Notes: generated by a model not told the origin, from the sequence alone. Positions 10,162 to 21,900 are shown, counted from the stretch's first letter. The stretch: DNA of 64,000 nt from Orientallactaga sibirica (GCA_036365145.1 JAEOAD010002231.1:1426001-1490000), one strand, 5' to 3'. Made by a program: numbers and translations.

Positions 10162-10169
10162 AAAAACTT

Positions 10170-10360
10170 AATATTTTATTTTTGTTTATTTTATATATAT
10201 AGAGAGAATGGGCATCCTAGGGCCTCTAGCCACTGCAAATGAACATTAGATGCATGTGTCACTATGTGCATCTGGCTTATTTGGGTTCTGGGGAATGTAA
10301 CCTGGGTCCTTAGGCTTTACAGGCAAGTGTCTTAACCTCTAAGCCATCTCTCTGGCTCTC
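10170..10360 (-). repeat. B2-like tRNA-derived SINE
   Basis: Antisense copy with body CTAGGGCCTCTAGCCACTGC and head end CTAAGCCATCTCTCTGGC. The GA-rich region is short. Confidence 0.9.
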
Positions 10361-10374
10361 AAAACTTCTTTCAA

Positions 10375-10571
10375 AAATATTTTTATTCATTTATTTGCAA
10401 GAAAGACAGACAGGGAGAATAGGTATGCCAGGGCCTCCAGCTGCTGCAAACGAACTCCAAATGTTTGCACTGCTTTATGTATCTGGCTTTACATGGTTAC
10501 TGGGGAATCGAAGCCAGGTCATTAGGCTTCACAGGCAAATGCCTTTACCACTGAGCCATATCTCCAGCCCT
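10375..10571 (-). repeat. B2-like tRNA-derived SINE
   Basis: Antisense copy, second of three consecutive same-orientation copies. The head ends CTGAGCCATATCTCCAGCCC. Confidence 0.92.
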
Positions 10572-10583
10572 GATAATTTCTTT

Positions 10584-10820
10584 TTAAAAAAATATTATTT
10601 ATTTATTTAAGAGAGGAAAAGAGAGAGAGAGGAAGAGGCAGAAAGAGAGAAAATGGGTGCACCAGGGCCTCCAGCTACTGCAAATGTATTCCAGATGCAT
10701 GCACCACCTTGTACATTTAACTTATGTGGGCACTGGAGAATTGAACCTGAGTCCTTAGGCTTTGCAGGCAAGCACCTTAACCTTAACTAAGCACCTTAAC
10801 TAAGTCTTCTCTCCAGCCCT
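10584..10820 (-). repeat. B2-like tRNA-derived SINE with internal duplication
   Basis: Antisense copy, third of three. Near the head, GCACCTTAACTAA-type sequence is repeated in tandem (10771-10803), a small local duplication absent from other copies. Confidence 0.9.
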
Positions 10821-11043
10821 AGTTCCTTTTTTTAATCCTATATAACAAAAGCTGTCAGTTAGTGATGATAGTTGATCATTTAGTGATGAATTCATCTGGC
10901 ACTGCTAAGATAGCTATATTTAACCTGGTCCTGAAGAGATGCCCCAGTAAACTTGTCAAATTAATACAAGAATACAATACAAGAACTTTGTACATTCTCA
11001 TATCTATGTTTTTGGATGTTTCCAAAATGATTTTCTTTCTTAT

Positions 11044-11251
11044 TAAAGAATTATTTTTATTTATTTATTTATTTATTAGAAACAGAGAGAGAGAGTAAGA
11101 ATGGGTGTGCCAGGGCTTCCAGCCACTGCAAATGAAATCCAGATGCATGCGCCATCATGTGCATCTGGCTTACATGGGACCTGGAGAATCGAACCTGGGT
11201 CCTTCGGCTTCACAGGCAAGCACCTTAACTGCTAAGCCATCTCTCCAGCCC
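11044..11251 (-). repeat. B2-like tRNA-derived SINE
   Basis: Antisense full-length copy with an (ATTT)n-derived tail at 11050-11078 and an intact head at its right end. Confidence 0.93.
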
Positions 11252-11413
11252 ATGATTTTCTTTATCAAACCAAATCCTTATGAAATGCAAGCCTGAAAGT
11301 TTAATACTTAACCTTTTGTTATTTTACATTTTATCTTACATTAATGAGTAAAGGGATATTAGACCATTGTGTTTGTTGAAGTCAGAATCACTCCTTATAA
11401 ACTGGTAAGTTTT

Positions 11414-11620
11414 GGGCTGGAGAGGTGGTTTAGCAGTTAAGGTGCTTACCTGCAAAGCCAAAGGACCCACGTTCCATTCCCCAGTACCACGTAAGCCAGA
11501 TGCACAAGGTGGCGCATGTGTTTGGAGTTCGTTTGTAGTGGCAGTATAGTGTAGAGGACCTGGCATGCCCACTCTCTCTCTCTTTAAAGATAAACAGAAA
11601 ATGAAAAAAAAAAAAAAAGA
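11414..11620 (+). repeat. B2-like tRNA-derived SINE
   Basis: Sense copy facing the antisense copy that ends at 11251. It ends in CTCTCTCTCTTT and an A-rich tail with a 15-base A run (11604-11618). Confidence 0.92.
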
Positions 11621-13486
11621 GGTAAGTTTTCAGACAGTAGCAGGAAATAGCAGAAGGAGCTCACTGAAAAAATAAAAAGAAATGGGACACTGACCCTCAT
11701 GAGTACTGGTAGATAAACGTCCGTATCTCTCTCTTAGGAAGAAATATTTTTTTTCAGAAAGGGACTTGAGATGGAAATAGGATAGCAATGAAAAAGAAAT
11801 CATCCTTAAGTGTGCTCGAGCATCATGGAGGCAATGCTTTTAAATTCATTTTTATTTTCTCCCAGCTAGGAAGCACATGATTTTCAAAAATACTTAGGGC
11901 ATTTTTGGATCTTGAAAATTCCGTAGACTGTAAGTACACAGCACAGTGGCTGAGCTGACTTGCTTGTCCTCAGCAGTGTGTGTTGTGAATTGATTACACT
12001 GTTTGGTGATGTTGAGAACAGAATTTGGAGTTTCTCAGCGGAAGGAATACAGTGCTTAAGATAGCAGAGCTGATGAAGGGAGGTTCTGGGCCAGATTGTT
12101 AGAAGACCTCCAAGTCTGTCACCCTCCTCCAAAAGTGTTTCACCTCTGCTAGACTCTGTTTCCTCATTTATGAAAAGGCACATTGCTGTGCTGCTGGCCT
12201 GCCTCGCTGGCCTGATGTGGAGTTCTGATGGCACCAAGAGTCTAGGGTGGTCTGCCCAGTGCCCTAATTCCCACCTGGTGGGGTTTCTGTAATCGTGGCA
12301 GGTACATGTCCAGCCCCAGGGAGCTCTGGAGAAAGGACAGACACGTACAGCTCTTCCTGTGCCCCAGTGCTCTCTTGGAATCTGGATACTGGGTGGAGGC
12401 CCAATGTTAACATTTGGAAAATATTTACATGGATAGGTTTGGGGAATTTTCATCACAATATTCATGGAGGGTTTTTCTTCTCTCGCCCTTTTTCTTTCCC
12501 GTATGTTAGGAGAGCACCTGACTTCTGCTTAGCACCGTAGTCCCCAACTAAGGAAACAAGATGTATAAGGGAGCAGGTTTCTAAATTTTAGATTCATTAA
12601 CAGATTTCATACCCTTTCAATATTTAATATGAAATTTTCAAATGGCTCTCTTACCTCCTTGGGCAGGCTAAGGATATATTTTCGATTCACACAGTATTTG
12701 CCATTAATCCTTTAGGAGCTGGGTTTCTTCTCACCACCACCCCCTTCTATGTAGAGAGCACAGTGAAGCCACTGAACATTGAGAACTACAGATGAGTTGT
12801 AGTCATCCCCTGGCAAGTTTTATTTTGGCTTAACTTTTTCTAGCTGTCTTGACACCTAAAAAAAGATCATTTCCAAGGGTATGTTAAGCTGGGCAGCAAG
12901 GCAAAAATGCTGCCTGGAAGATTCCGTTTCATATAATGTACCTTATCATTTTGACCATATCATCTTGCTATATCAGTTTAAATGATTTGGATCAAGGTAG
13001 CAGTTGTACCCCCATCACTGAGGAGAAAAAAAAGATTTCATTTAAAAGGCATTGGAATTTTATTTTCTTTTAAATTTACTAGGCTTTTAGATTTTCCTCT
13101 TAGATTTTTAAAGTCTAAGAAAAAACCAAAAGTAATAAAGCAAAAATATTTACCACCTAATACAGTTGGAGAACTAATGAGCCTGCCTGCAGGCATATCA
13201 AGTCTCCCAAACATTGCTCAATTTATTTTTTGCTCATTTTTATGCACACACAATATTTTAAATTAATACTTTTTTGCTTGAAAAAGAAAAGGGAAAACAA
13301 TTGATTTTTGAAAACACTACCTTAATCAACTTAGTGTTCACATAAAAACTGTGTTGTGGGTATTAAAATGTCTGTTAAAGTTGAGCCTGTCTTGAGGGGC
13401 AGTAGTAATCTAAGCCAGGTTAGTAAATTGTACATTCAGGGTCCTTTCTTCCAGTCTCAAGACTTACTTACTGCCATTAAAAAATA
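11621..13486 (+). other. Intronic sequence, SINE-poor, possible MIR remnant
   Basis: About 1.9 kb without rodent SINEs. A stretch near 12105-12210 (GACTCTGTTTCCTCATTTATGAAAAGG type) resembles the core of an old MIR in sense orientation, weakly. An antisense ORF at 11884-12465 (193 codons) has no recognisable domain and I treat it as chance. Confidence 0.45.
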
Positions 13487-13497
13487 GTCACATTTTG

Positions 13498-13651
13498 CTG
13501 GCTTGGTGGCACAGGCTTTTAATCCCAGCACTTGGGAGGCAGAGATAGGAAGATCACTGTGAGTTCAAGGCCACCCTGAGACTACATAGTGAATTCCAGG
13601 TCAGCCTGGGCTAGAGTGAGACCCTATCTCCAAAACCCAAAAGAACAAAAA
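13498..13651 (+). repeat. B1 SINE with target-site duplication
   Basis: Complete sense B1 (GCTGGCTTGGTGGCACAGGC to CTATCTCCAAAACCC). GTCACATTT occurs immediately before (13487-13495) and after (13652-13660), the expected target-site duplication. Confidence 0.95.
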
Positions 13652-13663
13652 GGTCACATTTAG

Positions 13664-14010
13664 GAAGCTAGGGAGATAGGTAGCTCCGTTGGGAAAGTAC
13701 TTTCCTGGCAAGCATGAGGACCTGTTTGACCACCAGTACTCACATAAGTGTCTGGTGCAGCCTATGATGATCCCAGAGCTGGGGAGGCAGAGACTGGAGG
13801 ATCCCTGGGGCTTGCTGGCCAGCCAGTATAGCCTAATTGGTAAGCTCCAGGTCAGTGAGAGACCTTGCTCAAAAAAAGTTTGACAGCATACCTGAGATTA
13901 ACACCCAGAGTTGTTCTCTGGCCTACACACACACACACACCTATCCATACACGTCTGCCCATACACATGAACACACATATGCACATATACCATAGACACA
14001 CATGTAAAAC
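13664..14010 (+). repeat. B4/RSINE1-like composite SINE with CA tail
   Basis: An ID-like head (GGAAGCTAGGGAGATAGG) leads into a B1-like half (GCTGGGGAGGCAGAGACTGG ... CAGTGAGAGACCTTGCTC). It ends with the typical TTGTTCTCTGGCCTACACACAC terminus. An AC-rich microsatellite follows. The ORF on the opposite strand is a repeat artefact. Confidence 0.78.
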
Positions 14011-14495
14011 AAAACAATAGTCATATGTGCCTTGAACACAAAACAATCACTAAATTAATTATAATATTGATGAAAATATAAAGTATAAAAGCCTTTTTTA
14101 AAAAGAAATTTTGGTTTTGTTAGAAATTTCTTTTCAAAATGCTTAACTTTTTATGGGGGGGGGCAGTATTTCAGCCGAAAAGACAGCCTTTGGGCTTCTT
14201 TTCATGAATATTAAATCCAAGGGGTTTAGCCTCCACGTCAGGCACACGTGGCTTCAAAGCTCACATTCTCCCCCCTCAGATCTGACCATGGGCACTCTGT
14301 TCACATGCAGTCAGACTGCATAAGGATTTCTCCAAGAGCCTTCTCCCTCTTCACTTCAGGGTGAAGCAATGTTATGGAGTATTAGTTTGAAAGCTTTCTA
14401 TAACCCCAAACCATCGCCTTTCCAGCCTTCCCTCCTCACCTCCCTTCCCTATAGTTGCTTTCCCAGCCGCATCCGAAGCCTTGCTTGGGATCCCT

Positions 14496-14830
14496 GCCTC
14501 TGGGTGCATCGGTTACCTTCTCATTGCTGCCACAAACTACCCAATGAAAATCAGCTGGAGGGAGGAAGGGTTTACTTCCGTGGACAGTTCCGGGGTATAG
14601 TTCATCATGCCAGGGAAGGCTTGGGGTTGGTCACACCCGGCCCACAGTGAGGACGCAGAGTGGGACGAGGAGTGCTGCTGCTCCTCCGCTTGCTTCCTCC
14701 GTGTCACATAGTGCACTCACCCACGGTTCAGGCCGGCCTTTCCCCTCCCAGTGCACTAAGTCAAGATACTCCCTCACAGGGGAGTCTAGGTCCAGTCAAC
14801 TTGACAATTGACATAAGCCATCACACTGGA
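14496..14830. repeat. Medium-reiteration rodent repeat, family uncertain
   Basis: Begins with GTTACCTTCTCATTGCTGCC and ends with GTCAACTTGACAATTGACA. These phrases recur in rodent interspersed repeats whose ends read 'TTGCTGTGATAAAAC' and 'CAAGTTGACA'. I recognise the type but not the exact family name. It has no coding capacity. Confidence 0.5.
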
Positions 14831-14989
14831 TTCGGAAATCTGGGGGCTTAGTGTCTCTGAACTGCACCACTCCTTCACTGCCAGCAAACTCTTGTCCACC
14901 CTTAAGGGTCCCGGGTAGATGGGGTCACCTCTGTGGAGTATCTCTGGATTCTACCACCAGAGCAGTGAGGCCGCTCCATGTCTCTCTCC

Positions 14990-15132
14990 GCAGGGCCTCT
15001 GGCCACTGCAAACGAACTCCAGACACATGCACCCCCTTGTGCATCTGGTTTACATGGGTCCTGGGGAATCAAACCAGGGTCCTTTGGCTTTGCAGGCAAA
15101 CACCTTAACTGCTAAGCCATCTCTCCAGCCCT
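14990..15132 (-). repeat. B2-like tRNA-derived SINE, 3' truncated
   Basis: Antisense copy that keeps the head and body (from CAGGGCCTCTGGCCACTGC) but lacks the GA-rich section and tail. Confidence 0.9.
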
Positions 15133-15264
15133 CAGTGTCTGTTTCTTTTAAGATAGGGAGTATGTCTTATTCTCTGTTGTCTACAAGTTGTACTTTCGGC
15201 CATGGAGCAGATGCTTGTCTCTCCCCAGATGTTTGTGGAAGAGTAAGAAATTTTTCAGGTTAAA

Positions 15265-15282
15265 AAAGTTATTTATTTATTT

Positions 15283-15340
<58 letters not shown>

Positions 15341-15499
15341 GAGATAATGGTTACACCAGAACCCCTAGCCATTGCAAATGAATTCCAGACACATATACCA
15401 TCTTGTGCATCCAGCTCTACATGGGTACTGGGGAGTCAAACCTGGGTCCTATGGCTTTGACAGCAAGCACCTTAACCACTAAGTCATCTCTCCAGCCCA
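15265..15499 (-). repeat. B2-like tRNA-derived SINE with expanded (GA)n(GACA)n
   Basis: Antisense copy whose internal CT-rich region has expanded into (GA)n at 15287-15316 and (CAGA)n at 15317-15340. The head is intact at the right end. Confidence 0.92.
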
Positions 15500-15537
15500 A
15501 GATTAGGAATTTTAAAACTTTTAAAATGTGAGGTAGG

Positions 15538-15682
15538 AGCTGGGCATGATGGTGCATGCCTTTAATCCCAGCACTTGGGAGGCAGAGGTAGGAGGATCAC
15601 CAGGAGTTCAAGGCCACCCTTGAGAGTACATAGTGAACTCCAGGTCAGCCTGGGCTAGAGTGAGACCCTACCTTGCAAAACT

Positions 15683-15714
<32 letters not shown>

Positions 15715-15720
15715 AAAAAG
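15538..15720 (+). repeat. B1 SINE with (CAA)n tail
   Basis: Full-length sense B1 (GAGCTGGGCATGATGGTGC ... CTACCTTGC). Its A tail has become a (CAA)n microsatellite, 15685-15714. Confidence 0.95.
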
Positions 15721-15727
15721 GTAAGAG

Positions 15728-15890
15728 ATAGCTTGGGGAGATGGTTCATTGGGTAAAGATACTTGCTTGCAGGCCCAGGTTCTATTCCCCAGCCACCCAC
15801 GTAAAGCAAGATGAGTCTTCAGTTGCAACAGCATTAGGCTCTGGTACCCCCTCCCCACTCACTAACAACTAAATAAAAAAATTTTTTTAA
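15728..15890 (+). repeat. B2-like SINE, old and internally deleted
   Basis: A sense head (AGCTTGGGGAGATGGTTCATTGG) and B-box region are recognisable. The 3' half is diverged, and it ends AACTAAATAAAAAAATT. Confidence 0.65.
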
Positions 15891-16049
15891 TGTAAGGTGC
15901 CAACACCAGGCAACAATACATATGTAAATGGGAACACTTGAGAATGTATACCTCAGGCCAAACCACAAAGCTGAGATTGATTTTAGGTATATTCTTACCA
16001 TTAAATAGCGTCCATGCACCAAGCTATTGGTTTGACTATGTAGTACATT

Positions 16050-16165
16050 CTAGAAACTGTGGTAAGCACTTTATGCATATTAGGTCATTTAGGTCTTCTG
16101 GTAACTTAGTGATATCCCTACAATCCTTAGGCCACAGATGAAGGCACTGAGGTAAAGAAAGGGGT
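16050..16165 (-). repeat. MIR element fragment
   Basis: Antisense MIR pattern: GTGGTAAGCACTTTATGCAT, then TAGGTCATTT, then CACAGATGAAGGCACTGAGG. An ancient mammal-wide SINE, strongly diverged. Confidence 0.7.
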
Positions 16166-16868
16166 GACCTGGAGGATGAGGACTGTAGTGAAATGGGTTG
16201 AGAAATGGCAGATGCACTGAAGGAGATGGTTTGCTCTGATCAGACAGTTGGCACGTAGGTGTGCCATGAGTGGGACTCACAGGAGGACGCTTGCTGCCCT
16301 GTCAGGTGCTCATCTCCCTCGTCACCACTGGTACGCTGAAGATCTTAGAGGAGTTTTGGGTCAGTGGATTTTTCTCCACTCAGATAGAAATGGTTCTTAG
16401 AGGGGTATGTGAGAATAAAATGAGGTAGTATGTGAAATCATGAATTTCTTCACATAATTATTGGTCGTATTAGCTTTCGTGAGTGGAGAAAGTGGGAGTT
16501 CAAAGGTGACTACTTAGGCACAGAGGAAGGAAGATGGAAGACAGTGTTCTAGCAAGATTGTCAGTATTAATGACATAATGTATCTAGAAGGAGTAGGTTT
16601 GAGGACTCATATTTATAAGTTTTGCTTAGGCATCATTCTGTGTTTTCACCTGTATGCTAAGAAAACAAAAAAGCTAACCAAGATCTGGAAGCAAGGCATT
16701 TCTTTATGAGCACCTTTCTGGTCCATGCTTTGATAAACATCAGTCATGCCTCACCTGCCTTATCTGAGGGTTCCTGGACAATGGACCAGAAGCTTGTCTA
16801 CAGCCAACAAACAAACATACTTCACATGGAAAAGAGGGTTAGGATTAGTGATGTAGTAGCACGTACTA
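16166..16868 (+). other. Intronic sequence without recognised elements
   Basis: About 700 bases between two MIR fossils. CTTTGAT occurs at 16728-16734. Nothing else stands out. Confidence 0.45.
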
Positions 16869-17000
16869 TTTAATGCACACACTTTATGTACATTTCCTTG
16901 CTTCCAGTACGGGCTCTGGAGCACAGAGGTTCCTTAGTTGTCTGTAGTCCAAAAGTTTAGCAAGCAGTAAAACTTGAATTCAAAGACAGGTGGCTCCAAT
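16869..17000 (-). repeat. MIR element fragment
   Basis: Antisense MIR-like order: a TTTAATGCACACACTTTATG stretch, a degenerate CACAGAGGTTCC, then GCAAGCAGTAAAACTTGAAT. Confidence 0.55.
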
Positions 17001-17596
17001 TCTGGAGATGGAACTCAATTCACAAACTAATATTTCCTACAAAAGAGTGTTGAGAGTCATCCCTGGTCAGTAAATTATTTTGAGGATTAAAAGTGACTAT
17101 TACACTTATGTTTTGAAATAATGTAAAGAGCTAGGCTTTAGTGATAGCTTAAATTGCAAATTCTAAGAATACCTGAAAGTTGTCTTCCAGTTCATTCAAT
17201 ATACAACCATGTAATTTAGCTCAATATGGTCTTGAAAGTTCCCAGGGAATATTTGTTTCTTGAGTGTATCACTTATCTTTTTGCTTAATGTCTGATTTTA
17301 GGGGAATTGCTCTTGCTCACTTCTAGGTTAATCAAATAGCTGTGCACCCACAGGCTTTGTGCCACGTGCTTTCTTTTGCTAGATGGGGCTGCCTTTGATT
17401 CCATAAGAGTGGACCCTGTGCAAGTGAGGACTGTTTCTTTGTACAATCAGCAATTACAACATGGCATATGTTTTACTTTCAGAAGCTGTTAGTGGTGAGT
17501 TTTGTAGTGTCGTGATATTGTGGCAAATAAGAGAAACTCATTTACTCTCAACTGTGATACTTGCTGAGACGTTGCAACAGTGAGTTTTCTTTAAAA
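17001..17596 (+). other. Intronic sequence without recognised elements
   Basis: AT-rich unique sequence. I see no repeat or exon. Confidence 0.45.
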
Positions 17597-17797
17597 AGCT
17601 GGGGAGATGGCTTGGGAGTTAAAGGCTCTTGCTTGCAAAGCCTGCTGCCCACGTTTGATTCCCCAGTGCTCACATTAAGCCAGCTGCATAAAGTGGCTCA
17701 TGCATCTGGACTTCATTTGCTATGGCAGGAGGCCCTGGTATACCCATTCTCTCCCTCCCTCCCTTTCTCTCTCTCCTTGCAAATAAATTTTAAACCA
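17597..17797 (+). repeat. B2-like tRNA-derived SINE
   Basis: Sense copy with an AGCTGGGGAGATGGCTTGGG head, CCCTCCCTCCC-type pyrimidine tract and GCAAATAAATTTTAAA end. Confidence 0.9.
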
Positions 17798-17848
17798 AGT
17801 ATAGGAAATACTTGTTAGGAGAAATCTTTTCTTTCAAAAGGAAATAGC

Positions 17849-18000
17849 AGCTTGGCATGGTGGTGCATGCCTTTAATCCTAGCATTCTGGAAGCAGAAGT
17901 AGGAAGATGGTCATGAGTTCAGGCCAGCATGAGACTACATAGTGAATCCAGGTCAGCCTGGGCTAGAGCAAGACCCTACCTCAAAATAAATAAAGAAATA
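17849..18000 (+). repeat. B1 SINE
   Basis: Sense B1 (AGCTTGGCATGGTGGTGCAT ... CAAGACCCTACCTC) with an AAATAAATAAAG tail. Confidence 0.93.
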
Positions 18001-18060
18001 AAACACTAAAGTAAACTAACAAACAAAAAAGAAGTCTTTTTTTTACTGTTGTTTGTTTAA

Positions 18061-18126
18061 ATGTGCATATATATGTACACATACATACATACATATACAT
18101 ATACACACATATACATACACATATAT
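18061..18126. repeat. TA/CA alternating microsatellite
   Basis: Alternating purine-pyrimidine stretch of ATAC, ATAT and CACA units. It produces an artefactual ORF rich in Tyr, Thr, His and Ile. Confidence 0.85.
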
Positions 18127-18324
18127 TCTAAGTGCAGGGAAACACATGAAAGAACAGAAAGAACAAAATGTTCCTGCATTTCTATCATTCAAATAAAACA
18201 GTTTATATGTACAATTTATATGTACATATTTTTAGTTTCTCTGCACCTGTATCTCCATGGATAAATAGGAGATCATAAACTTTTTCTCTTGTAATTATTT
18301 TTGTTTTCATTAAAAATGTCATGT

Positions 18325-18542
18325 GGGCTGGAGGAATGGCTTAGCAGTTAAGGAACCTGCCTGCAAAGCCTAAGGACCCAGGTTCGATTCCCCAGGACCA
18401 ACATAAACCAGATGCACAAGGTGGTACATGCATCTGGAGGTTGTTTGCAGTGGCTGGAGGCCACTCTCTCTGCCTCTTCTTCTCTCTCTCAAATAAAATG
18501 AATGAATGAATAAATAAATAAATAAATAAAATATTTTTAATG
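18325..18542 (+). repeat. B2-like tRNA-derived SINE
   Basis: Sense copy: head GGGCTGGAGGAATGGCTTAG and a clean B box GGTTCGATTCC. A few bases of the 3' body ('CCTGGCATGCC') are deleted, and the tail is (AATA)n. Confidence 0.93.
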
Positions 18543-18616
18543 TTATGTGTGTAAGTAAATCTATACCATCAGCTCTCATTGCTGAATGCCCTTCAGCTAT
18601 ATCAATATATCAATTT

Positions 18617-18798
18617 GCCGGGCGTGGTGGCTCACACCTTTAATCCCAGCACTCAGGAGGCAGAGGTAGGAGGATCGCTGTGAGTTCGAGGCCACCCTGA
18701 GACTACATAGTTAATTCCAGGTCAGCCTGGACCAGAGTGAAACCGTACCTCAAAAAACCAAAAAACAAACAAACAAAAAAATATATATATATACATCA
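18617..18798 (+). repeat. B1 SINE with A-rich/TA tail
   Basis: Sense B1 starting GCCGGGCGTGGTGGCTCACA, one of the closest to an intact B1 5' end in the window. The tail runs into CAAACAAACAAAAAAATATAT. Confidence 0.95.
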
Positions 18799-18877
18799 AT
18801 TTATGTTTATCTTCAGTTATGAATATTAAGGTTTTTGTTTGTTTTAATTACTGTCCCAATAAAACCATGTTAAAAGT

Positions 18878-19122
18878 TTTATTTATTTATTTTTGATTTA
18901 TTTTTAAGCAGACAAAGATAGAAGTGAGACGGAGAGAAAGAGAGAGAGGAAATAACAGGCAAACAGAGAGAATGGGCACATCAGGGCCTTTATCCCCTGC
19001 AAATGAACTCCAGACACATGCACCTCTTGGTGCATCTGGCTTTATGTGGGTACTGGCGAATTGAACCCAGGTTATTAGACTTTGCAAGCGAGCACCTTAA
19101 CCACTGAACCATTTCTCTAGCC
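18878..19122 (-). repeat. B2-like tRNA-derived SINE
   Basis: Antisense copy with a long GA-rich section (18910-18972) and body TCAGGGCCTTTATCCCCTGC. The head ends CATTTCTCTAGCCC. Confidence 0.92.
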
Positions 19123-19126
19123 CTAC

Positions 19127-19253
19127 TTACTTATTTTTGACATAGCCTCTTGCTCTCTGTATGTATCCCTGCCTGGCCTCAAATGTGCAATTCTCTGCCT
19201 CAGTCTTTCTTCCAAGTGCTGGGATTATAAACCTAGTCTATCAAGCCAAGTTC
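19127..19253 (-). repeat. Old B1-like SINE
   Basis: Antisense, diverged: GACATAGCCTCTTGCTCTC, CCTGGCCTCAAATGTGCAAT, AAGTGCTGGGATTATAAACC. It abuts the B2-like SINE that ends at 19122. Confidence 0.7.
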
Positions 19254-19282
19254 CCTCAACTACTTTTAAGTACTGATTCAAA

Positions 19283-19582
19283 ACTACTTCATGGGGTTAC
19301 GGAGATGGTTCAGTGGATAAGCTCTTGACACTCAAGCCTCAGTACCCAAGCTCAATCCTCAACCCCACATAGACATCTAGAAGCTGTTGCAAGTTTCCAT
19401 AATGCTATCCTGTTGATGACAAGATGAAAGGCAGAGATGGAATTTCTCAGAAGCTCATGGAGTGCAGCAGTGAACAACAGTGAGAATAAGAGAGAGCAAG
19501 AAGTTATCCTCTACCCTCCACATGCATGCCATGTGCACACGTGCATGCAATCACACAGGTGAACACACGCACACACACAACT
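19283..19582 (+). repeat. B4/RSINE1-like SINE
   Basis: ID-like head GGGGTTACGGAGATGGTTCA, a central divergent part and the typical terminus CCTCTACCCTCCACATGCATG followed by CA-rich sequence. Confidence 0.65.
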
Positions 19583-19694
19583 ATTTCCTATACAAAATTT
19601 ATGTTGTGTCTCTATTTCTTTACTACTGCACAATTGAGATCTACTTAGAAGTATTGCATAAACAACCAGTCACTTAATATAAGAAAATACTTCC

Positions 19695-19905
19695 TGGGGC
19701 TGGGGAGATGGCTCGGTAGTTAAAGGCACTTGCTGCAAAGCTTGCCAGCCCTGGGTTCCATTCCCAAGTACCCACATAAAGCCAGATGCACAAAGTGGTG
19801 AATGTGTATGGAGTTTGTCTGTAGTGGCAAGAGATCCTGTCACATGCCCATGTTCACTTGTTCTCTCTCCTCTCTCTCTCAAATAAAAAAAATTAAAGAG
19901 TATTA
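19695..19905 (+). repeat. B2-like tRNA-derived SINE
   Basis: Sense copy with a GGGGCTGGGGAGATGGCTCG head and CTCTCTCTCAAATAAAAAAA end. Confidence 0.93.
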
Positions 19906-20265
19906 AAAAATACAGAAAATACTCCATATCATTAGTTTGGTGGGGCAGTAACCAGAAACACGTCTTATTTCATATCACTAGTGAGAAGAAGATATCTGTT
20001 GGCCCAGTGACCGTTGGCTTAACCCTGCTGCAGGAGCTACTTGCCATGTCACAAATCCTGAGAAGCAGGAGTGAGCAGAGATGAACCGTGCACTGCTAAC
20101 AACCTCTGAGCATAGCTCCACAGAACTAACATTTACCTTATTGTAGTTCAGAATGTCCCACTTGATTTACTTGTCGAAAGGGGGTTTTGTAGTTAACCCT
20201 GGGCTCAGCCAGGAAAGCAGCTTGTTATTATTATTATCATTATTTTTAATTAAAAGGCCATGCAT

Positions 20266-20341
20266 GGCTGGAACTCAGTGATAGAGTGTTTGACTTGCAT
20301 GGACAAGGCCCTAGATTCCATTCCCAGTAGCACAAACAGTG
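20266..20341 (+). repeat. ID-type SINE fragment
   Basis: GCTGGAACTCAGTGATAGAG, ACAAGGCCCTAGATTCC and CAGTAGCAC match the tRNA-like ID core with substitutions. Confidence 0.7.
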
Positions 20342-21850
20342 AGGAGTAATACATATTAAGTAACCTAACAATTTAAGAAAAGAACTCAGCGATATTTCTA
20401 CAGCCCTCGAAACCAAGTTTACAAACATCTCTGCAAGTGAACTGATAGCTGGCGGAGCAGAGGCTGGAAGCTGGCCCTGCTCTATTTTTCTATTGATGGT
20501 GTGCCACTGTTTATTAGCACGCTCCCACCCCGAAGCCTTTTCTTGCAAGGCATTTACTCTGGGTAATCTTTAGCCACCTCTTAAGTGGTATTGTCATATT
20601 GACTACACTTAGAGTGGGCAGACAGATGCTCAAGAAGGCAAGCTCGATTCTATTTATATTGTATGTGCTATACACCTTTGGTGCTTCAACCCTAAACCAG
20701 GTTCGGCCAATTGTCAGCTGTATAAGTGTATAATCTTTTGGTATCCATTTCTTAACAAATACTTGAGAAATAATGGATATCCTAAAAGTAGTTGGAAATA
20801 GTAACAATTGACTGCTCCAAGGATGGCATTGCTCAGCTGCCACAGGCAGAACATACTTGGTCAGAGCCTGTGTCAAGGAATCACTCTACTACTAGGAGTT
20901 TAAGTGTCAGTATAAGTCTGTGATTGGCAGACTAGGGGGTGTTTGAGTTCATGTATTAGAGACTACTTAATGAGTAACGTGAAGCTAACACCCAAGTTAA
21001 ATAATGCAAGATGCAACTGACTACACTTTATGAGGGACTCGTGTCTAATAGTGGTAATTAGAGATTCAGTTTTTCAAGAGGAAATCTTCCCTCCTTATGT
21101 GGCTGGTTAGGAGGAAAGACCTCTCTGGAGGGTAAAATATAGCATTCAGGTCACCGATGAGGAGACGGGTCATCAGCCAAACATATCAGTGATGTTTATT
21201 TTTGCTCTTGTTTGTTGTCTTAACAGTTATTAAATGAATCCAGTAATGTCTGTGTAATGTGAAATTTGAAAATATGTAGCAGTCTGAGAAAAGGCTTTAA
21301 AAAAATTTGTAAATTTCTGTGACTAATCTCATGGTGTGGAGGGGGGGGAGTGCTGGCATAGTTAGGCAAGATACTGATTCCCCGTGTGTTCTTGAATCAG
21401 TCCCTGACTTCTTTGAATTCAATTTTCTTATCTGGAAAAAGCTTATAATGAGTGGTTTTGCATGGACCAAGAGAGGCCCAGCCCAGCTGGCAAACTTCCT
21501 TGGGTAAGAGCCCCTGGGCCTCATGGCTGCCAGGCCCCTGAGCCGGCTCACCCCATACACAACACAACTGCACTTCTCTCAAGCTGTTTTCATCAGGTTT
21601 GAAAACATCAGAACTTACCTCTGTGCTTTGGCAAAGGAGGCTTCCTCTGCTCTTTAGGGGAAGCAAAGTGTGCTATTGTCTGCTTGGGGATGGTCACCAC
21701 TTGCATATGTAACTTTTTAGAAGCCCAAGTAATGCCTTACCACACCTTGCAGGGCATATTCACTGGATTGAACTGCTTGCCATTAAAGGTCAACTGTACC
21801 TCCTTCCTACCTTCATCTCTTCTGCTCTAGGAACTCTAGTCTAGAGTTCC
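20342..21850 (+). other. Intronic block, SINE-poor
   Basis: About 1.5 kb without rodent SINEs. Around 21390-21450 a TTCAATTTTCTTATCTGGAA phrase could be a MIR remnant. Antisense ORFs here (20246-20876) have no recognisable product and I treat them as chance. Confidence 0.45.
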
Positions 21851-21851
21851 T

Positions 21852-21862
21852 TCACACAAAAC

Positions 21863-21900
<38 letters not shown>

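Noticed and set aside
9770..10820. Regular array resembling a direct-repeat locus (CRISPR-like spacing)
   Set aside because: The units are about 200-base SINEs of different families with their own tails; this is mammalian DNA.
11884..12465. 193-codon antisense ORF, the longest in the window
   Set aside because: No domain, low-complexity pattern or splice context supports it. It lies within an intron of LEF1 and fits chance length in repeat-poor DNA.
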